A DNA stretch of 64,000 nucleotides from Cohnella baijiui (GCF_020731285.1 NZ_JAJFOW010000025.1:38785-102784), one strand, 5' to 3'. Shown: positions 9,001 to 18,383, numbered from the stretch's first letter. Numbers and translations are program-made. Notes: generated by a model from the letters alone, not told the origin.

Positions 9001-12000
9001 CAGATGATTGCGCACGGGCTGCGGATACAGGCGGACCGCGTAATTCGAGGTGAGCGGATTGGACCAGAAGTTTCCGTCCTTCGTCTCGTCGGCGATGCCG
9101 TCGTTGTTGACGAGAATGCGAGAGCCGATCGCGCTGAGGATCGGATTCAAATTCTGGTTGCTGCCGCTGCCGTAATTGCTCTTCTCCGAGAACCAGACGG
9201 AGCCGCCCCCGTCGACGTACGTTTTGATGGCCGCGATTTCGGCCGTCCCGTACGCGGTCGCCGGATGCGAAATGTACAGCACGCTGACGCCCTTCAAGAC
9301 CGTATCGGAGAGCGGGGACGCATTCTCCTTCACGGTGTATCCCAGCTGCCGCATCTGCGTCGTGAACATCTGGAGTTTGTCTTTGTACGTGGCGCTGGCA
9401 TCTTTCGTCGTATTTTCGTTATTTCTCGAGGCGTCGATCAGGATCGTCTTGCCCAACGGAGCTTTGACCGCTACGGCCTGCTGGTACTGGTAGCCTCCCA
9501 GATCCTGGTCCGCGGTCAGCGCGACAATGAGCATGCGGTCGCCGACGGCCGGCTCCGACCAGACGACGCTGGCCGTCGCCGATTGCCCGACTTTGAGGGA
9601 GGCGATGTCGGCTTCCCCGATCGGGTGGCTCAGATCGTCGTAGTAGAACTTGGCCTTGACGTTCGTGACGTCGACGGTGCCCATGTTCGAGAGAACGGCT
9701 TGCAGCGTCGCCGGCACGCCGCCGATAACGGCGCCTTCCGCGATGGCGACGTTGCTGATTTTGACCGCCACCGGCACCTCCGGCGACCAGAACGGCGCCG
9801 AGTAGATGCGGTCCCCGTCGGCTTGGGTGATCCGCACGACGAACCATTGCTGCCCGCCCATGACCGTCGTTGTCGGCGTCCAGCGGAACGAAGTTTCGCT
9901 GCTTTTCGGCACGTACGTGTCGACGACCGTGCCGCCGTTGGTGATCAGCTCGGCTTTGGCGACGCGGTCGTCGCTCGGCGTTTTCAGGTAGCCGTACTTC
10001 GGATCGGTCTTCTCTTCCAGGACGTCGTCGCTGAAGCGAATGTCGAAGTTCAGCGTCTTGGAATCGACCGTCGACCCCATATACCAGCCGTTCGCCGTCG
10101 CGTCGAGCTTCGCGTTCGGGTCTTCGGTGAAGTAGACGCGCATTTTGCGCATCGCTTCGAGCAGCGACTCCTGGCTTAGATCCTTGGACACGATGACGGT
10201 CCGTTTATTCGTTTGGCCCCAGGTGGCGTCATGATTGTCTTCGCCGTAGGTCGGCGCGATGTGCCAGCCCAGATCCAGCGCGTTGAAAAATTTGTCCTGT
10301 ACGTTCACGTAGGAGTATTTGCCCGAGCCGTTGCCGACTTCGAGCATCGTAAACAGCTTGTCTACGTTTTTGTCGTACGGGATAAAGTTGTCGAACGCGT
10401 TGGCGGACATGCCCGGATGGTTGAACTGCGCGACGATGTTGTCGTACGTCAGCACCCAGGCATAATAGCTTTTCAGGTCTTGGTATTTGCCGCCGTCCTG
10501 CTTGCGGTCGATGAAGTTGTCCGTTCCGAACACGTTGGAGTGGCCCCACGTCGTGGAAGTCATCTCGAACGCCGGGAAGACGACGAAATCGCCGTTTTTC
10601 GTATATTGCGAGGCCAGGTTTTTGGTCAGCTGCCAATCCGAGCCCCCCGTGCGCTCCGGCATCCCCTTGTGCTCCACGGTGTCCGTGCCGACCAGCGAGG
10701 AGTCGATGTCGTGGGAATGATCCGAAAACGCGAACCAATCGTAGCCGTAGTATTGGGCTGCTTTGAGCGCGTCTTCGGGATTGCCCGAAGCATCGTGGGA
10801 AATATTCGTATGATTGTGCGTCGTCCCGTAGTAGTGGTTGCCCCCCGTGAACCGCTCCGCGACTTTGAAGGTCCACGTCTTGACGGACGGGTTGCCCAGC
10901 TTGTCCTGAACGGACACGGTCACCGTATGGACGCCCACGCCCAAATCGTCCGCCGGCGTCAGCGTCAGCTTCACCGAAGATTCGGTGACGACCGCTTTGG
11001 CCGTATAGTCCTTGTCGTCGAGCTTCAGCGTCGTCTTGGAGACGTCGACGCCGCTCGGGTCTTCGTATGCGGCCGAGATTTCGGGATGCATCGTCTCGAT
11101 CTCGTCATTCTCCGCCGGCAGCACCTCGCCGAACGCCGGGCCGTCGCGGTCCTCCACGACGTCGATCGCGATCGGAGCGGCGGCGGTCCCTTCGCTCTTG
11201 ATTTCCCCGACGCCTTTCGCCTCCACGTAATAGAGCAGCTTGCCAGGCGGGACTTGCTCCTTCGGAATCGCGGCGTTGTAGTTCAGCCGGTCCGCCGAGA
11301 GGAGCGGCAAGGGAGCGTAACCTGCGTCGCTCTCGCCTTTGAAGTACAACGTGACCGAATCGGCGTACTTGGCCGTCGCTTTGACGACGACGTCCGCGCC
11401 GACGTAGGCTTTGTCAAGCCGCGTATGGCTGAACTGCAGCTGCCCCTGAACGTCCGCGGCGTTCCGCGGAAGCAGATAGTAGCCGCTCGTATAAGGCGAC
11501 GCCGCCTTCGACTGGCCGACGATGCCCGTGAAGGTGAACGACTCCCCGAGCCCGATCGCGCCTCCGGCCACGTCGATGCCCGAAGCGGCGAGAATGCGCA
11601 CGACGGCCGTGTTCCCCGCGTCGTCGGTCACGGTGACGTTGTAATCCGGACCGTCGACCGGAATGTTGGACACTTTGGCCTTCAGGAAAACGAGCTTGCC
11701 TTCCAGCGGCTCCGCCGAGGCGAATGCGGAAAGCTTGTCCGGCGTTACCGCAAGCGGCGAGAGCGACGCCTCTTCGGCCAGTTCCTCGATCGCCGTCGGG
11801 ACGAATTGGGTCGTGCCCGCCGTGAAGGCGACCCGGCCCGTCAAGCGATACTTGTGACCCTTCAAGACGGCGACGGCAGGCGCCTTGCCGCCCAGCGCCT
11901 GGATGCCGCCCGAGGCGTCCTGCAGGTAGAAGTTCGTTTTCTCGGCGCCGAGCGCCTGGTTGTCGGTCGTCGCGACGCCTTCGACGGTCGTCTCGTATCC

Positions 12001-14181
12001 GAAATAAATCGGCACGCCGTTGGCGTCCGTTTTGCGCAGCTCCCCGATCGGCATCGCCGCGCCCGCGCCGGGGGCGGCGTCGATCCGCGTGTAGAAACTT
12101 TCTTTGTAGACGTCGGTATGCGTGACGTAGACGGCCGTATGCGCGCCCGCGTCGGCAACGGCAATTGTGAACGAGCCGTTCGCGGCGGCGGTCGTCTGGC
12201 CGGCCGGCGTCAAGGTTCCCGCGTCTTCGAAGTACGCCTTGACGACCGACGAAGCCGGCACTGCGCCGGCCGTCCCCGCGACCGTCGCCCCGGCGAAGGC
12301 GATCTTCGCGCGGTCCGGCGCCGCCTTGTACAAGGCGTTGCGGATCAGCACCTCCTGCGGATTGGAGGGAATCGCCGGCACGTTCATGACGAACTGCTGG
12401 GACGGGTTTCTCCAGAAGGCGCCGTTGCCCAGCCCGAACGCCGAGCGGGGATCGGAGCCCTCGTCCGTGCGGCGGAGCGCCGGTCCGCTGCCGATGTTGG
12501 ACACGATAAACGGATTGCCCCAATGGGGCATGTCCAGCATGAATCCTTTGCCGTTGTTTGCCGTACCGTTGCCGAACGCAACAAGATCGATCAGGTCGGG
12601 ATCTTCGTCGTTCGCGGGCGCACTAGTCTTGTGCGCGACGAACAGGATGCCGCCTGCCGATCCGCTCGGATTGAGGGACGTCGTCTGATCCGCGGCGACG
12701 GGGAGATCCGCCCCGTTCGCACCGCTGGATCCGGTGACCAGATAATAGCCGTGCGCCTTGATTGTGCCGGTCAGCGCGACGCCCGCGCTGAATGAAGTGG
12801 GGGCAGCCGACACGTAGCCGATCGACCATTGGCCGCCGAAAGTGATGTCGCGGTCGGTCGTGTTGTGCAGTTCAAAAAACTTCGTTTTGTAAAAGGCGCC
12901 GCTGTTGCCGGCGTTCGGATAAATTTGGCTGATGACGATATCGCCCGGCAAATAGGTGGACGTATCCGCCATCGAAACGGTCGTTTGGTTGCTCTCCAGC
13001 TTGCCGGCTTCTTTGGCGGCGATGCCGACCTGCGTCCGGCCGCCCGGATTCGGAATCGTCAGGAGGAACGAGCCGTCGCTCTCCGCGAAGCCCGTCGCGA
13101 CTTGCACGCCATCCAGATAAGCGATGACGGTGGCGCCGCCGGTCACGGCCGAAGCCGCCCCTTTGACGGTCGTCGGATCGGCGAAGACGATCTTGGAAGC
13201 TGCCGGAGGCGCCGTTTTGGCGATGGCGATCGCGACCTTGTCGCTTTCCGTCTTCCCTTCCTCGAGTGCGGAAACGTAGACGGTGGCGGCGCGGCCCGGA
13301 TTGTCCAGCTCGTAGGAAAACGAGCCGTCCGCCGGGCTGGCGTACGTCGATCCGGCGACCGACGTACCGTCCAGCGACAGCCGGACGGCGGCGCCCTTCG
13401 CGACCGCGCCGGCATCGCCGATTACCGTCTTGAAGTTGTCGCCGAAGCGGATTTTGCCCGCGGCCGGATTGGCCGACTTGTCGGGCGCCGGCTGGCCGGC
13501 TCCGTCCTTCGGCGTGCCGTTGACGTACACTTCCGCGATCCGGCTCGTGCCCGAAGCGCCGAAGGTGCCGTTCACGGCGTTCGTCGAATGGACAAGCCAC
13601 CGTATGTATAGCGACGGCTGATCGTTCGCCTCGGCCGGCAGCGGCACGTTGACGAGCGCGGCCTTGTCGTCGACCCCGCCTTTGCCCCAGCTGCTGCTGC
13701 CGATCAAGACGGTTGCCGGATTGCCGTCGACGAGAACATCCTTCCAATCCTCGGTCTTGGTCAGCCGATACTGAAGCTTAAAATCTCTCGGTCCCGTATT
13801 CGAGCTGAGCTGCCGGGACGACAGGAGAAGATTGACATACCCCGTCGTGTTGACCGACGCTTCCCAATAGGCGGGCGCATTCGTCCAACCGGTTGCGCTG
13901 GCGACGGTAATACCGCTGATGGGTCCTGCAGTCGTAAAGTTCGCAATGGCCGAGCCCGTCGCGGTGATTTTCTGATCTTGGTTGGCCGCGTTCGAGCGGG
14001 TCACAGGAACGTCGGCAGTGCTGCCCGAGCCGCTACCGGCCCCGCTCCAATAGACCAATTCTTCCGCCCCGGCCGCATGGGCCAGCCTCCCGAACCCCGC
14101 GGGGTACAGGATCGTGACCAGCATGACGACGGCCATGACGATTCCCCAGCTTTTCTTGCTTTTCTGGACGATCCGCAACAC
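6079..14181 (-). CDS. Giant S-layer-anchored PHP/CehA-type metallo-phosphoesterase, multidomain
   Basis: 2700 residues. The GTG at 14181 is preferred: GGGAGG lies 8 nt upstream, and it opens directly into a signal peptide ending in RLAHA. Order: beta-rich repeats; a lamin-tail-like domain (~410-560; ISQIYPNAG ... FFELHNTT); an OB-like module (~720); a PHP-type catalytic domain (~1115-1325) with GTTHNHTN (His 1122 and 1124), SDHSHD, FPAFEMT, FNHPGM and GEDNHD; a DUF4350/glutaminase-like fold (~1580-1830); two OB-like modules (~1860-2030); a Big_2 Ig-like domain (~2230-2310; VAGVSLDRTALSL); a Thr-Pro linker; and three SLH domains (~2525-2700). The PHP ligands match CehA/McbA-type hydrolases, so it probably cleaves phosphoesters, perhaps nucleic acid, while held on the wall by the SLH domains. 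The substrate is unknown. Confidence 0.85.
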   Translation of the reverse strand: MLRIVQKSKKSWGIVMAVVMLVTILYPAGFGRLAHAAGAEELVYWSGAGSGSGSTADVPVTRSNAANQDQKITATGSAIANFTTAGPISGITVASATGWTNAPAYWEASVNTTGYVNLLLSSRQLSSNTGPRDFKLQYRLTKTEDWKDVLVDGNPATVLIGSSSWGKGGVDDKAALVNVPLPAEANDQPSLYIRWLVHSTNAVNGTFGASGTSRIAEVYVNGTPKDGAGQPAPDKSANPAAGKIRFGDNFKTVIGDAGAVAKGAAVRLSLDGTSVAGSTYASPADGSFSYELDNPGRAATVYVSALEEGKTESDKVAIAIAKTAPPAASKIVFADPTTVKGAASAVTGGATVIAYLDGVQVATGFAESDGSFLLTIPNPGGRTQVGIAAKEAGKLESNQTTVSMADTSTYLPGDIVISQIYPNAGNSGAFYKTKFFELHNTTDRDITFGGQWSIGYVSAAPTSFSAGVALTGTIKAHGYYLVTGSSGANGADLPVAADQTTSLNPSGSAGGILFVAHKTSAPANDEDPDLIDLVAFGNGTANNGKGFMLDMPHWGNPFIVSNIGSGPALRRTDEGSDPRSAFGLGNGAFWRNPSQQFVMNVPAIPSNPQEVLIRNALYKAAPDRAKIAFAGATVAGTAGAVPASSVVKAYFEDAGTLTPAGQTTAAANGSFTIAVADAGAHTAVYVTHTDVYKESFYTRIDAAPGAGAAMPIGELRKTDANGVPIYFGYETTVEGVATTDNQALGAEKTNFYLQDASGGIQALGGKAPAVAVLKGHKYRLTGRVAFTAGTTQFVPTAIEELAEEASLSPLAVTPDKLSAFASAEPLEGKLVFLKAKVSNIPVDGPDYNVTVTDDAGNTAVVRILAASGIDVAGGAIGLGESFTFTGIVGQSKAASPYTSGYYLLPRNAADVQGQLQFSHTRLDKAYVGADVVVKATAKYADSVTLYFKGESDAGYAPLPLLSADRLNYNAAIPKEQVPPGKLLYYVEAKGVGEIKSEGTAAAPIAIDVVEDRDGPAFGEVLPAENDEIETMHPEISAAYEDPSGVDVSKTTLKLDDKDYTAKAVVTESSVKLTLTPADDLGVGVHTVTVSVQDKLGNPSVKTWTFKVAERFTGGNHYYGTTHNHTNISHDASGNPEDALKAAQYYGYDWFAFSDHSHDIDSSLVGTDTVEHKGMPERTGGSDWQLTKNLASQYTKNGDFVVFPAFEMTSTTWGHSNVFGTDNFIDRKQDGGKYQDLKSYYAWVLTYDNIVAQFNHPGMSANAFDNFIPYDKNVDKLFTMLEVGNGSGKYSYVNVQDKFFNALDLGWHIAPTYGEDNHDATWGQTNKRTVIVSKDLSQESLLEAMRKMRVYFTEDPNAKLDATANGWYMGSTVDSKTLNFDIRFSDDVLEEKTDPKYGYLKTPSDDRVAKAELITNGGTVVDTYVPKSSETSFRWTPTTTVMGGQQWFVVRITQADGDRIYSAPFWSPEVPVAVKISNVAIAEGAVIGGVPATLQAVLSNMGTVDVTNVKAKFYYDDLSHPIGEADIASLKVGQSATASVVWSEPAVGDRMLIVALTADQDLGGYQYQQAVAVKAPLGKTILIDASRNNENTTKDASATYKDKLQMFTTQMRQLGYTVKENASPLSDTVLKGVSVLYISHPATAYGTAEIAAIKTYVDGGGSVWFSEKSNYGSGSNQNLNPILSAIGSRILVNNDGIADETKDGNFWSNPLTSNYAVRLYPQPVRNHLTDLVPTIEYYSGSSLAGNDGAGNKVALQDGGPVTVLAWGNDSTFQISAGQIKADTVQYNVSTSPAPANLTGGAIIPAIASETLAGGGRIVVSGMNIFNDLQLKNDNGNDELARNAMNWLSHLEKPVTPIGQARQLPEGTEVLIQGQVTTAAGVFFDAAYVQDETGGIMAFNDVPEGTLKLGDVVRVYGHIKVFENNTEIEFDKFDNSIVKVSEGTPLAPKAVSTKDSISPAYQGQLVRVTGTVTEMPDSNSIVVDDGSGPVLVFVDGYIANQSGPIPDIRVGDRLSAVGLSGKYAEGDRIRVRDAKELAVLSGQTAEEVAASITAVAPPLPNATALTLPAVPAGFGIAIKSSSDPGVVGTDGKIVLPEQAATVTLVLTVTRLSDVSAADTVPIDVTVPAKLILLTPEVVASGIAGIPAPAKDAAKLSLPEVPEGFEVAIASSSRPEVIALDGTITPPEAETTVQVALVVTRTSDGRTANTVEFAVTVPGKTSLPPEQTPVAGVSLDRTALSLKKGETAILKADVSPADATDSSVAWRSSDDSIATVADGTVTAIGEGTAIVTVTTTDGGFSATANVTVEAAEPGEPTPTPTPTPTTSPTPTPTPINGTIVVTADQLRAGAGGTATVNAPAGTREVALPAQAAELLSGGTLRIASGALTLDVPAGLIRQLADQLPADERQAGQISLKFDPVSAADAQAIAAKSGQATGFDVQLKGSIYNFVFSIASAGGRTASLSKFDQPMTIRLKADPGLDPKLAGIYYIADDGALEYIGGTYENGEYVAQIRHFSAYAVLQLTKNFADVTNKHWAYNVIQGVVAKQIVKGTGASTFEPGRSVARAEFASMLVQALKLTKTSDVRFADVASGAWYAEAISIAYGAGIVKGKSVNTFDPNGVITREEMVVMTVKAYAILKGGQPAKAGGTPFKDMAKVSAWAADDVLAAAALHLINGRDGGQFAPKGATTRAEAAQVIDNLLRS

Positions 14182-14340
14182 TTCGTCTACCTCCCACATG
14201 TTTGATGCATTGCTGTCCGACGACTGTCCGCTTGTCCTTCTTGCACGCGTCGACGCGAATCCGTTCGCGCCGGAACCGCGTTTTCGCGATGACGATCTTC
14301 TACGCTTGACGACACCTTCGATGAGCCTTTTCTCAGACAG

Positions 14341-14369
14341 ACATAACAACTTTAGTCGCAGATTGTCAG
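14341..14369 (-). promoter_or_regulatory. Probable sigma-A promoter of the giant SLH gene
   Basis: On the minus strand CTGACA (14369-14364) is separated by 17 nt from TTATGT (14346-14341). It would give a leader of about 150 nt before the GTG start, long enough for post-transcriptional control, though no known riboswitch was recognised. Confidence 0.45.
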
Positions 14370-14381
14370 GCCAGTATTAAT

Positions 14382-14696
14382 CGAATCGACATATTTCTAC
14401 AGAATTGCGTAAAATGATGCTGAAAAAGGAGGAGGGTTAACAAACGCAGGAAGTCGGAAGCGGATTCGAAATCATTAAGCGTAGATTCGCTAGTAGAATC
14501 TGGTGCTATCTTAGTAGGGCCAACACAGGAAAAACTAGTATTAAATTAGAACAAGCGATTGCATCTATTTGAAGTAAGGAAGTTAAAGGCCTCTTAAATC
14601 AAACAAACGATAGAAACGAATAGAGCTCCCTAACGCAACCTCTTCTGCATCCAGAGGGGCGATTGGGAGCTTTCGCATGGCGTCCGGTGATCTCCA
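14382..14696. other. AT-rich gene-free gap with a nested hairpin
   Basis: No coding frame is supported. An AAGGAGGAGGG ribosome-like string near 14430 is not followed by an ORF. A nested hairpin pairs AGCTCCC at 14624-14630 with GGGAGCT at 14665-14671 and has an inner CCTCT/AGAGG stem. It lies ~25 nt past the stop of the kinase gene and may end the amino-sugar operon, but it lacks a strong T run. The AT-rich composition suggests acquired or decayed DNA. Confidence 0.5.
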
Positions 14697-15764
14697 TTAG
14701 GATTGGATCGTTTTACGTCCGGTCTCTTGATGGGCGTACAGGTATTTGCCGTATTGCGCGATGATGGTTTTATCGTGTTTCTTCAACCGGCGAATCAGCA
14801 TGTCGTTCCACGGGATGCCCCGCTGTTTATTCCATAGCAAAAAAGGGCCGAACACCGGCTGCAGTTTTTGCGGCACGATGACGTAAGGGACGTTGGCCAA
14901 TTGCGCAAGCCTCTGCCGGAAAGGCTCCAGCATCAGCTCGCCGATATTCCAGCTGCCTCCCGAGTAACTGATCGGAACGGGACGTATCCCGACTTCGAAT
15001 TGCTTCAGAAACGCCGCGGTCAGCTCCGCCATGACGCCGCCGGCATTCCGGATGATTTGTCGCGAGATGCCGTCGCCTTCCTTCGCGCTCTTGGCGACGG
15101 ACAGGCTGAGCCTCGCAAGCAAGCCTCGGTGCCGGTAGGGATACAGATCGTGAACCTTCTCCGCCAGCTCCCAAGCCGTCTGAAGCTTGGTCCTGTCCCT
15201 TTGGTCAATTCCCCACTTCACGCAGATTTCCTCTACCAGGCTGGTCGGGTTGCCTCGGCCGTCCAACGAATAGATGACGCTTTTCAGTCCCTGCAGGCCG
15301 ATTTCATAACCGCTCCCCTCATCTCCGAGGATCGATCCGAAACCGCCCAGCACCATGGTTTTCCCGTGTATGGAGCGTCCATAAATGAAAGACCCGGTGC
15401 CGCTGGAGGCGAGCACGCCATGATCGCTGCAGAACGCGGCGGCAAGCGACGTCTCCTTTTCTTCGTAAGAATGTACCTCCGCTGAAATGTCTGCAGCTGA
15501 AATGGCCCTGTTCAACAGATCGCGCGACATGAGCACGGAAGCCGCGACCGCGGTAATTTGCCCCGGATGGACGGAAGCGTCGCCCAGTGCGGCTTGGATC
15601 GATTCCACGACGGATTGGACGGCGATATCGTGTCCGGCGAACACCTCGTTGGCCGAGCCCCCGATGCCGAACCCCAAAAGCTCGGCATCCTCGTTCAGAA
15701 TGACGCTGATCGTTTTCGATCCGCCGCTTTCGATGCTCAGAATGTATTGTCGTATGGCTGCCAA
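14697..15764 (-). CDS. BadF/BadG-type N-acetylglucosamine kinase-like protein
   Basis: 355 residues of the ASKHA kinase fold. Phosphate-binding motif 1 is IESGGSKT near the N-terminus. The second is VLASSGTGSF (~115), and the adenosine region is GGFGSILGDEGSGYEIG, the hallmark of the BadF/BadG/BcrA family that includes N-acetylglucosamine kinases. It is the last gene of the operon binding protein-permease-permease-SIS protein-kinase, so it most likely phosphorylates the imported amino sugar. The TTG at 15764 was chosen because GGAGGG lies 7 nt upstream; the next upstream TTG would overlap that site. GlcNAc as substrate is inferred from family and context. Confidence 0.8.
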   Translation of the reverse strand: MAAIRQYILSIESGGSKTISVILNEDAELLGFGIGGSANEVFAGHDIAVQSVVESIQAALGDASVHPGQITAVAASVLMSRDLLNRAISAADISAEVHSYEEKETSLAAAFCSDHGVLASSGTGSFIYGRSIHGKTMVLGGFGSILGDEGSGYEIGLQGLKSVIYSLDGRGNPTSLVEEICVKWGIDQRDRTKLQTAWELAEKVHDLYPYRHRGLLARLSLSVAKSAKEGDGISRQIIRNAGGVMAELTAAFLKQFEVGIRPVPISYSGGSWNIGELMLEPFRQRLAQLANVPYVIVPQKLQPVFGPFLLWNKQRGIPWNDMLIRRLKKHDKTIIAQYGKYLYAHQETGRKTIQS

Positions 15765-15799
15765 GTTCGTTCCCTCCAACCTTGTCCAGCATGCTGTGT

Positions 15800-16486
15800 T
15801 TAATAGCCCAATTCTCGCACCCGCTGGTTTGCGGTATCAAATCGTTCGGATCCTCCCGGCAGATTGACGCTTATATATACTGTGGGTTTTATGCCCCGTT
15901 TCAATAGATGATCGGCAATCTGGACTTTCAAGCACCAGCCGATCACGGCAGCCGATATGCCCGATATCGGGGCCATTTTCTCTTCGAGCCCCGGCACTTC
16001 CAGAATGGCGTCTCCGGCCGCGGCATGTATATCCAAAACGTAATCCGCCGCTTCGAAAAGCCGCTGCCCTCCCGGATGTTCCGATTCCACTAGCGCCGAG
16101 AATGGCAATGAAGTTAACGCAGCGACCGTTACGCCGATTTTCTTCGCCTGAATGGCCAGTTCCACGACGAATGCATTCTTGCCCGACACCGAACCGATGA
16201 TCAGCACGTCGCCTGAACGCAGGCCGGATTCTTTCACCGCGTTTTCCGCCCGGCCGATATCCGTTCCCTTTTCGGGCAGCTCCAGCGGGCGGATCAAGGC
16301 GAGCCCCCCGGCCCGGTGGAACAACTCCTGACTGAGCAGATGTCCCCTGTCGTACAAATACAGGGCGCCGCCTTTCGCGATCCGGTCCGCGACGGCTTCA
16401 GCAAACCGCTCGATATGGGGCAATTCGGACGCACCGAGCTTATCGATATGTTCCTTGTAAAATTGAAGCAGCCGTTCGGCCAGCAT
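15800..16486 (-). CDS. SIS-domain sugar isomerase-like protein (UPF0309 type)
   Basis: 228 residues with a sugar-isomerase (SIS) fold: a GGALYLYDRGH loop, SGDVLIIGSVSGKN (phosphate-binding SGS-type turn) and VAALTSLPFSA. Relatives bind phosphosugars such as GlcN-6-P or MurNAc-6-P. It sits between the transporter and the kinase (35 nt before the kinase), which suits a role as an isomerase, deaminase or etherase-like step. The ATG at 16486 was preferred to a GTG two codons upstream because AAGGA lies 9 nt before it. It shares its layout with a second SIS protein at 21085-21822, so the locus has two paralogues. Confidence 0.75.
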   Translation of the reverse strand: MLAERLLQFYKEHIDKLGASELPHIERFAEAVADRIAKGGALYLYDRGHLLSQELFHRAGGLALIRPLELPEKGTDIGRAENAVKESGLRSGDVLIIGSVSGKNAFVVELAIQAKKIGVTVAALTSLPFSALVESEHPGGQRLFEAADYVLDIHAAAGDAILEVPGLEEKMAPISGISAAVIGWCLKVQIADHLLKRGIKPTVYISVNLPGGSERFDTANQRVRELGY

Positions 16487-16498
16487 ACGCACACTTCC

Positions 16499-17353
16499 TT
16501 ACCCTTTTATTCCGCCTACGGTAAAACCGTTGATCAGCTTTTCCTGCATGAAGGCGTAAACGATCAGCACCGGCAGCAGCGCAATCCACATCGCCGCGAA
16601 AAGCGTGGTGAAGTCGGAAGCGTACTTCTGCTTCTCCACGAGATAGAACAATCCGACTCCGATCGTATATCTCTTGGGATCCTGTATGAGAATGTACGGA
16701 TTCAAGTAGTCGTTCCATATCGCGATCATCGTGACCGTGGCGATGGCCACCAGACCGGGTCTGGCGAGCGGAAGCATGACGGAGAAAAACACGCGGAAAT
16801 GCCCTGCGCCGTCGATGAAAGCCGCCTCCGCATATTCCCAGCTGATTCCCTTAAAGAAGGACATCAGGACAATCATGTTGAATCCGATTCCCGCCGTGTA
16901 GCCGAGCATGACGCCCCACTCGTTGAACAAGCCCAGATTTCTCATGAGCAGATACCAAGGCCCGAGCGTGCCGATCGCCGGAATCAACATGCTGAAGATC
17001 GACAGATTGTAGATGAACGTCGATCCTCTGAATTTATATTTCGCCATCACGTATGCCGGCAAAGCCGCGGACATGACCGTCGTAAAGGTGCCCACCGCGG
17101 TCATCCAGACGCTGTTCAGAAAATATTGTCCGATATGCGCTTCCTGCCAGGCGTTTGCATAGTTCGACCACTCCCACGTATTCGGAAGCGCCCATACGCT
17201 TTTGTAGAATGCGCGGTTGTTTTTAAGAGAATTGATGAACATCCAGACAAACGGATAAATCAGGGACAGGGCGTAGCCCAAAAAGAGAAGCTGCAGTACC
17301 CACTTCCATGCCGAGTGCCGTCTAACCGCGTACGTCCGCCGAACGAGTTCCAC
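16499..17353 (-). CDS. Carbohydrate ABC transporter permease (MalG type)
   Basis: 284 residues, six membrane helices and the conserved cytoplasmic EAA loop (EYAEAAFIDGAGHFRVFF). This is the standard inner-membrane subunit of CUT1-type sugar importers. It starts with GTG behind GGGAGG. It follows the partner permease by 16 nt and the binding-protein gene lies further upstream. No ATPase gene is present; such systems commonly share an MsmX-like ATPase encoded elsewhere, which fits. Confidence 0.9.
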   Translation of the reverse strand: MELVRRTYAVRRHSAWKWVLQLLFLGYALSLIYPFVWMFINSLKNNRAFYKSVWALPNTWEWSNYANAWQEAHIGQYFLNSVWMTAVGTFTTVMSAALPAYVMAKYKFRGSTFIYNLSIFSMLIPAIGTLGPWYLLMRNLGLFNEWGVMLGYTAGIGFNMIVLMSFFKGISWEYAEAAFIDGAGHFRVFFSVMLPLARPGLVAIATVTMIAIWNDYLNPYILIQDPKRYTIGVGLFYLVEKQKYASDFTTLFAAMWIALLPVLIVYAFMQEKLINGFTVGGIKG

Positions 17354-17369
17354 GCTTTCCGCCTCCCTC

Positions 17370-18296
17370 TTAGTAGTCCGCCGTATCCACCCTGTCCACC
17401 GCTCGTTTGACGAGGAAGGTCACCAGGGAACCGATCACCGCGAAAATGATGCCGAAGGTCGCGGCCATTCCGTAATTCCCGGCACCGAGCACGGCTTGGA
17501 ACATTTCGAGAGCCGCGGTCGTAGAGGAGTGATTCGGACCTCCGTTTGTCAGCAGCAGCGGTTGAAGGTAGACCAGGAAAGCGCCGCTGGTGCCGAGAAT
17601 GATGAAGGTGGATATCGTCGGCCAGATGGCCGGAAGGACCACAGAAAACAGTTCCTTCCAGAACGTGATGCCTTCCAATTTCCCGACTTCGTAATACTCG
17701 ATCGGAATCCGTTGCAGCGCCCCGGTGAACATGACGTTATAGAAGCCGATGCCCGCCCACAGGCAGTAGACAATGACGGCGGGGAACGCGGTCTGGCGTT
17801 CACCCAGCCAGGAGCGCTGCCAATCCTCCAGGCCGAGAAAACCGAGAAGGCCGTTCACGATCCCGTTCGTGGGGTGCAGACTGAATTGATAAACCATGGT
17901 CAGCACAACGATCGACAAGATGGTAGGGAAGAAATATACGATCCGGTAAAAGCTTGCGAAAGGAAATTTCCGGCTTAAAATAACGGCTACGAGAATGGAC
18001 AAGGTGATGAGCACGTAATTTACCGGAATGAAGAGGAGCGCGTTCGTCATGCCCGTTCTCCAGTAAGAACCGCCGATCAGCTCTTTCATGGCCTGCCTGT
18101 AATTGTCCAAGCCCACCCAAACCTGCTTCCCCGACACATAGTTCCAGCGCTGGAAGGAAAACAAGACGGTTTGGATCTGCAGATAGATGCCGAACACGGC
18201 GAAATACAATAACGGCCAAGCCAGCATAACGACGATGAAGATATTGCGTTGTACTTTGCTTTTGTTCCTGAAGCCGGACTTTCCGCCTTCGCTCAT
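17370..18296 (-). CDS. Carbohydrate ABC transporter permease (MalF type)
   Basis: 308 residues with a basic N-terminus and six membrane helices. The EAA-loop region (YEVGKLEGITFWKELFSVVLP) marks it as the MalF/UgpA-like partner of the next gene. The ATG at 18296 has AAAGGAG close upstream; a longer reading would run through the binding-protein intergenic space. It is the second gene of the amino-sugar operon, 87 nt after the binding protein, a common spacing that lets the binding protein be made in excess. Confidence 0.9.
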   Translation of the reverse strand: MSEGGKSGFRNKSKVQRNIFIVVMLAWPLLYFAVFGIYLQIQTVLFSFQRWNYVSGKQVWVGLDNYRQAMKELIGGSYWRTGMTNALLFIPVNYVLITLSILVAVILSRKFPFASFYRIVYFFPTILSIVVLTMVYQFSLHPTNGIVNGLLGFLGLEDWQRSWLGERQTAFPAVIVYCLWAGIGFYNVMFTGALQRIPIEYYEVGKLEGITFWKELFSVVLPAIWPTISTFIILGTSGAFLVYLQPLLLTNGGPNHSSTTAALEMFQAVLGAGNYGMAATFGIIFAVIGSLVTFLVKRAVDRVDTADY

Positions 18297-18383
18297 GCCG
18301 GTCTCCTTTCCGGATGGAACCAAGAAGGTCTGAATCCGACCGCATTCAGACCTTCCGCCCTGATCCCCATGATCCAAAATTCC

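Noticed and set aside
10213..12795. 860-codon plus-strand open frame opposite the SLH gene
   Set aside because: Same shadow signature, while the minus strand encodes recognisable PHP and OB-like domains.
14425..14450. AAGGAGGAGGG as the ribosome site of a plus-strand gene
   Set aside because: No start codon followed by an open frame lies within reach.
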